From positions 18,102,370-18,166,369 of the forward strand of contig NC_045140.1 in NCBI RefSeq assembly GCF_008831285.2: DNA of 64,000 nucleotides, given 5' to 3'. Numbering within the stretch: the stretch's first letter is position 1; each line of letters starts with the position of its first letter. Below the pieces are notes generated by a model. The model had not been told where the DNA came from. It saw only the letters and a list, made by a program, of their open reading frames with translations, and did no database searches. The DNA is from Nymphaea colorata. Taxonomy: Eukaryota > Streptophyta > Magnoliopsida > Nymphaeales > Nymphaeaceae. A program made the translations under genes and the position numbers. Of the stretch, positions 60,701 to 64,000 are shown one piece after another.

Positions 60701-62065
60701 TTAGTAGCAAAAGGGTTTACACAACAATATGGAGAAGATTATGATGAGACATTCAGCCCTGTGATCAAAATGGGAACAATTCGCGTGATTATATCATTGG
60801 CAGTTGAATATGGATGGAGACTACATCAAATGGACGTGAAGAATGCTTTTCTTCATGGTGATTTAAGGGAGGAAGTATATATGGAACAACCTCCAGGATA
60901 CACGAAAGGAGACTCTCATGCATGGGTTTGCAAACTAAGAAAATCTATTTATGGACTTAAACAGGCCTCACGTTCGTGGTTTGACAGTTTCTCTTGCAAG
61001 ATTCAAGAATGTGGTTTTCGGAGATGTCCTCTAGATCACTCTCTTTTCATTTATCGAAAGGAAAACATATTTACTTTACTTCTTATATATGTTGATGATA
61101 TTGTTATCACAGGCAATTCAGAAAAACACATAGAAGAAGCTAAAGTTTTGATGATGCAAAACTTCAAAATGAAAGAGCTTGGTGATTTACGATTCTTTCT
61201 TGGAGTGGAGATTGATAGGCACAATAATCGCCTCACATTGACACAACAGAAATACACGTTGGATTTGTTGAAAAAGTCAGGTATGTCTGATTGTAAGCCT
61301 GTTGGAACTCCTAGTGTTCTAAATCAAAGACTAAGTGCTCAAGATGGGGAGTTATATGAAGATCCTACGCAATATCGAAGTATTGTTGGGGCACTTCAAT
61401 ATCTTACATTTACTAGACCAGATATTATATATGATGTGAATCAAGTATCCCAATTTATGCATGCACCTAGAGATACTCACATGGATGCTGTCAAAAGAAT
61501 ATTAAGATATCTTAAAGGGACAGCAGGAGATGGCTTAGTTTATGGTAAGAGTGAAAATATAACTACTGGACATCAACTTATGACATTCACAGATGCAGAT
61601 TAGGCTGGAGATCCCGATCAAAGAAAGTCCATTTCTGGTTTTTGTATTTTCATTGGACGTAATCTTGTGTCTTGGAGTTGTCGAAAGCAAAAGGCAGTAG
61701 CAAGATCCAGCACTGAAGCTGAATACAGATGCATGGCTGCAGGTACTGCTGAAGTTACATGGGTTAGACATTTGCTAGAAGACATTGGAGAAAAGATTAA
61801 AACATCAATGTTAATGTGCGATAATCAAAGCGCTATTAACATTGCCTTTAATCCCGTACAACATGGTCGAACAAAGCACATTGAGATTGATCAACACTTT
61901 GTTAGACAAAAGGTGGAAGACAATGAAATTCAGCCTATTTATGTTCGTACAGATGAACAAGTTGCAGACTTATTTACAAAAGGATTAACAAAGGAACGAT
62001 TCTGGTTTCTAAAAGGCAAGTTGTACATGGTGCAAAACCATGCACAACTTGAGGGAGGGTGTTAA
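57749..62065 (+). pseudogene. Copia gag-pol polyprotein interrupted by one nonsense codon
   Basis: The start ATG at 57749 (MENLSHSGMSSSFLPHLITE) is chosen over the upstream open frame that begins inside the LTR, because Gag similarity starts here. Domains in order: Gag with SIMDYLGRIKAVADQL; zinc knuckle CFQCNKKGHMKAQC starting at codon 273; aspartic protease WFLDSGAATHVTGN with Asp339; GAG-pre-integrase LWHSRLGHCGRHF; integrase with D563, D626 and E662, exact D,D35E spacing; RT from VGSKWVYKIKYKPDGSIERH to YVDD at 1114-1117; RNase H. Codon 1285 (61601-61603) is TAG where the family has Trp in the DADWAGD motif. The frame then continues open in the same phase to 62065 (SRSSTEAEYR-like region, then the C-terminal helix). 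A single G-to-A change explains the stop. The upstream 1284 residues look intact. Confidence 0.95.
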
Positions 62066-62417
62066 AATATAAATCCTTCACCAGCACGTTGAAGAGGAGT
62101 CTCTTAGGATTCCACCTCCTTGTAGAATGTGTTAAAATATTTAATGTCCTTGTAACATGTGAAGAGTCTCCTAGGATTCTATGTTATAGTTAATATCCTT
62201 GTTATATGGGAAGTCTCCTAGGATTCTATGTTGTAGTTAATATCCTTGTAATATATGAAGTCTCTTAGGTTTCTATGATGTAATTAATGTCCTTGGAGCT
62301 TGTGAAATCTCCTAGGATTCTACGATTGGAGACTCTTAGAATTCTGAAAATGAAATTATAAATAGAGGCCGTGCAAACCATTTTGGCTACGGCTTCTTCT
62401 CCTCAGTTTCTTCTTGT

Positions 62418-62461
<44 letters not shown>

Positions 62462-62513
62462 CCTGCGTGAGTGCTGTTTTCGGGTTACAGATATTGGTGC
62501 TACATTTCTATCA
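62060..62513 (+). repeat. Copia 3' LTR
   Basis: This 454-bp LTR matches the 5' LTR except at 62076, 62149 and 62255. The gag-pol stop codon overlaps its first bases (frame ends at 62065), a common compact arrangement in Copia elements. Confidence 0.97.
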
Positions 62514-63218
62514 CCAACCACCCAGGGTTTAGAAATCTTCAGTTTCAACTACCCGGCATTCAGACATTTTGACCTAAAGCAGCATCAAAGAAGAAAAGAC
62601 CAATCTAACTTTTGGGTGTTTTACTTCCTTGCGTATCTGGATCCCTCAAAGCTTAGATATGACAAGAAGGGCCTTTTTGTGCAAACCTAATCCAACAAAC
62701 ATCAATTATTCAGATGCAGCTCAAGAAGGTTCAACAGTTAATTCAAGATTTAAGAGCAACAAGTACTCTATCCTATGCATATGCAAATTTAAGGCAAACA
62801 AGTACCTGAGCAATCTCCGGAGGATTTAACCCAAGGTCATGAAATGATCAAATACCTTTCCAGCTTCTAAGCCAAATCTCCCAACATTGTTAAGTTCTTA
62901 ACTTCTAATCTGTACCATACTGAAACTAGTTATCCCCTTCTCTCAATTCCACATTGATAAGGCCTTCAACAAGATTCTTGCCAATCTTCTGATGAATAGT
63001 AACAAGCAGGCGCAAACACACTTCAGGAGAGTCCCTGATTTTCAGAAGTTTCCTGAAAGGACGTTTGCCAAGGTATACTATTGTCAAACGCAATGATGGT
63101 GCAGTTTTCATAAACCACAATTGCAAGAAAAATACTTACAAGGTGCACAAAGCACGAAAAAGTGCTATTTTGAGTAATCAATGTTGCAGCTGTAGGTTTG
63201 AAACTACTACTATCTAAT
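62514..63218. other. Interval between the Copia element and the PPR gene
   Basis: It starts with the target duplication copy ccaac and probably includes the 3'UTR of the minus-strand PPR gene. No other gene was seen. The retrotransposon therefore landed about 0.7 kb downstream of the PPR stop codon. Confidence 0.45.
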
Positions 63219-64000
63219 TCAAGGGACTGCGGTATTTTGCAGCTCGCCAGAATGGTGAAGCTTTGCTAGCAAATCCTTGCATGAAACAGTAGAGCTTTTC
63301 TTGGCAAAGATAGGTATCATGTCCTTGAAATTGGCATATTCAGCATCTTTGCAAATATAATTCAAGACAGTCGCATACATTTTGACATCCAGAACAACGT
63401 CCCTTGCTGCCATCTGATGGAGTAGATCAATAATTTTCTTCGTTTCACCCAATATTCCGAAACCCTTGACGAGAGAATCGTATGTAACTACGTCTGGAAC
63501 ATAGCCCTTGGAAAGCATGTTCTCAAACAGCGCAGTGGCTTCATCTAACTTCCCAGCTTTCGCATACCAGTTTATTAAGATCGAGTAAGTTACACTATCA
63601 GGGACCAAACCCATTTCGATCATGTCTCGTAGCAACTCTTCTGCAGCTTGAAGGTCCCTTTCTATACGTGCACCATCTATCAGCGCATTGAAAGATACGA
63701 CATCAGGCTTGCAGCTTCCACAGTTCATTTTGTAATATAAACCCATGGCTTCCTGGAAATGATGCCCCTTACACAAAGCTGACAGCATTATGTTATAGTC
63801 AAACAGCGTAGGACTGTGACCCTGATCCTGCATTTCCTCGAAGAGCCTTTTAGCTGTGCCTACTTTTCTATTTTTGCATAATCCATCTATCATGACACTG
63901 TAAGTAACATCATTTGGCTTGAATCCCATGTCAGTCATGTCTTGTTGAAGCTTTGCTGCCTCCTCCATGCAGCCTAACTTGTACAACCCATCAATCAACA
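63219..64000 (-). CDS. P-class pentatricopeptide repeat protein, C-terminal part (runs off the window)
   Basis: The minus-strand frame is open to the window edge and ends at a stop at 63219-63221. About 259 residues are visible. The first visible codon is an internal TTG (Leu), not a start, so the 5' part lies beyond 64000. At least six 35-residue repeats are seen, for example TYSVMIDGLCKNRKVGTAKR, SFNALIDGARIERDLQAAEE, TYSILINWYAKAGKLDEATA and TYDSLVKGFGILGETKKIID, each with the P-class pattern ending in a Gly-x-x-Pro-Asp-like turn. A non-repeat tail (KDLLAKLHHSGELQ) closes the protein. There is no E or DYW domain, so this is not an editing-type PPR. The family binds organellar RNA; the target and organelle cannot be told from this piece. 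Confidence 0.92.
   Translation of the reverse strand, partial: LIDGLYKLGCMEEAAKLQQDMTDMGFKPNDVTYSVMIDGLCKNRKVGTAKRLFEEMQDQGHSPTLFDYNIMLSALCKGHHFQEAMGLYYKMNCGSCKPDVVSFNALIDGARIERDLQAAEELLRDMIEMGLVPDSVTYSILINWYAKAGKLDEATALFENMLSKGYVPDVVTYDSLVKGFGILGETKKIIDLLHQMAARDVVLDVKMYATVLNYICKDAEYANFKDMIPIFAKKSSTVSCKDLLAKLHHSGELQNTAVP

Larger units (their letters stand above)
57075..62513 (+). mobile_element. Complete Ty1/Copia LTR retrotransposon with CCAAC target duplication
   Basis: The element is 5439 bp. The LTRs (57075-57528 and 62060-62513) are both 454 bp, start TGTTA and end ATCA. They differ at only three sites (57091/62076, 57164/62149, 57270/62255), all transitions, or 0.66%. The target duplication ccaac lies at 57070-57074 and 62514-62518. 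The primer-binding site tggtatcagagcgcc starts at 57529, complementary to initiator tRNA-Met. The polypurine tract gagggaggg ends at 62059. A gag-pol frame with the Copia order protease-integrase-RT-RNase H is complete but for one in-frame TAG. With a substitution rate of 1.3e-8 per site per year (assumed, grass-derived), three differences suggest roughly 0.25 million years, so this is a young insertion. Confidence 0.98.

Noticed and set aside
1-64000. CRISPR arrays, rRNA, tRNA or bacterial-type operons
   Set aside because: None was seen. The repeats present are microsatellites, transposon LTRs, inverted repeats or local duplications, as expected for plant nuclear DNA.

Overview
The window is nuclear DNA from a flowering plant. 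Evidence: GT-AG spliced genes of plant-only families (TORTIFOLIA1-like, GATL, P-class PPR), a mitochondrial pyruvate dehydrogenase alpha gene, a Ty1/Copia retrotransposon primed by initiator-tRNA-Met, and gene-poor AT-rich DNA full of (AT)n, (CT)n and poly-A tracts. First exons are strikingly GC-rich compared with later exons and introns, as in many monocots and some early-diverging angiosperms. The genus cannot be fixed from sequence alone.

Layout. 1.2-5.8 kb (+): a four-exon TORTIFOLIA1/SPIRAL2-like microtubule protein. 6-19 kb: accessory DNA with an exact 50-bp tandem duplication, a possible small TATA-driven transcription unit (9.3-9.7 kb), a long direct repeat (10.6 and 15.6 kb), an ~850-bp long-armed inverted-repeat element (11.4-12.3 kb), a TIFY-motif-bearing fragment, an 811-bp terminal-repeat retrotransposon in miniature (13.36-14.17 kb) and two long (AT)n tracts. 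20.3-21.7 kb (+): a three-exon Not4-type (C4C4) RING protein with a TATA/G-box promoter. 25.8-28.7 kb: an unassigned ORF followed by a diverged ~1.07-kb tandem duplication. 28.7-39.8 kb: no supportable gene. 40.3-41.4 kb (+): an intronless GC-rich GATL (GT8) gene with a 15-codon upstream ORF. 44.6-52.3 kb (-): an eight-exon pyruvate dehydrogenase E1-alpha gene with a 4.7-kb intron. 57.1-62.5 kb (+): a complete young Copia element with 454-bp LTRs and a CCAAC target duplication, intact except for one nonsense codon in RNase H. 63.2 kb to the edge (-): the C-terminal part of a PPR gene that runs out of the window.

The genes do not form a pathway; they are independent housekeeping or developmental loci (microtubules, cell-wall polysaccharide, mitochondrial carbon entry, organelle RNA processing, a ubiquitin-ligase-like protein). 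I found no operon-like or new multi-gene system. The less ordinary signals are in the repeats: a well-bounded TRIM, a potential hairpin-RNA inverted repeat, a 47-bp minisatellite inside the Copia LTR, and a few short unassigned ORFs. Exon boundaries were read by hand from splice sites, reading phase and family knowledge, without an aligner.
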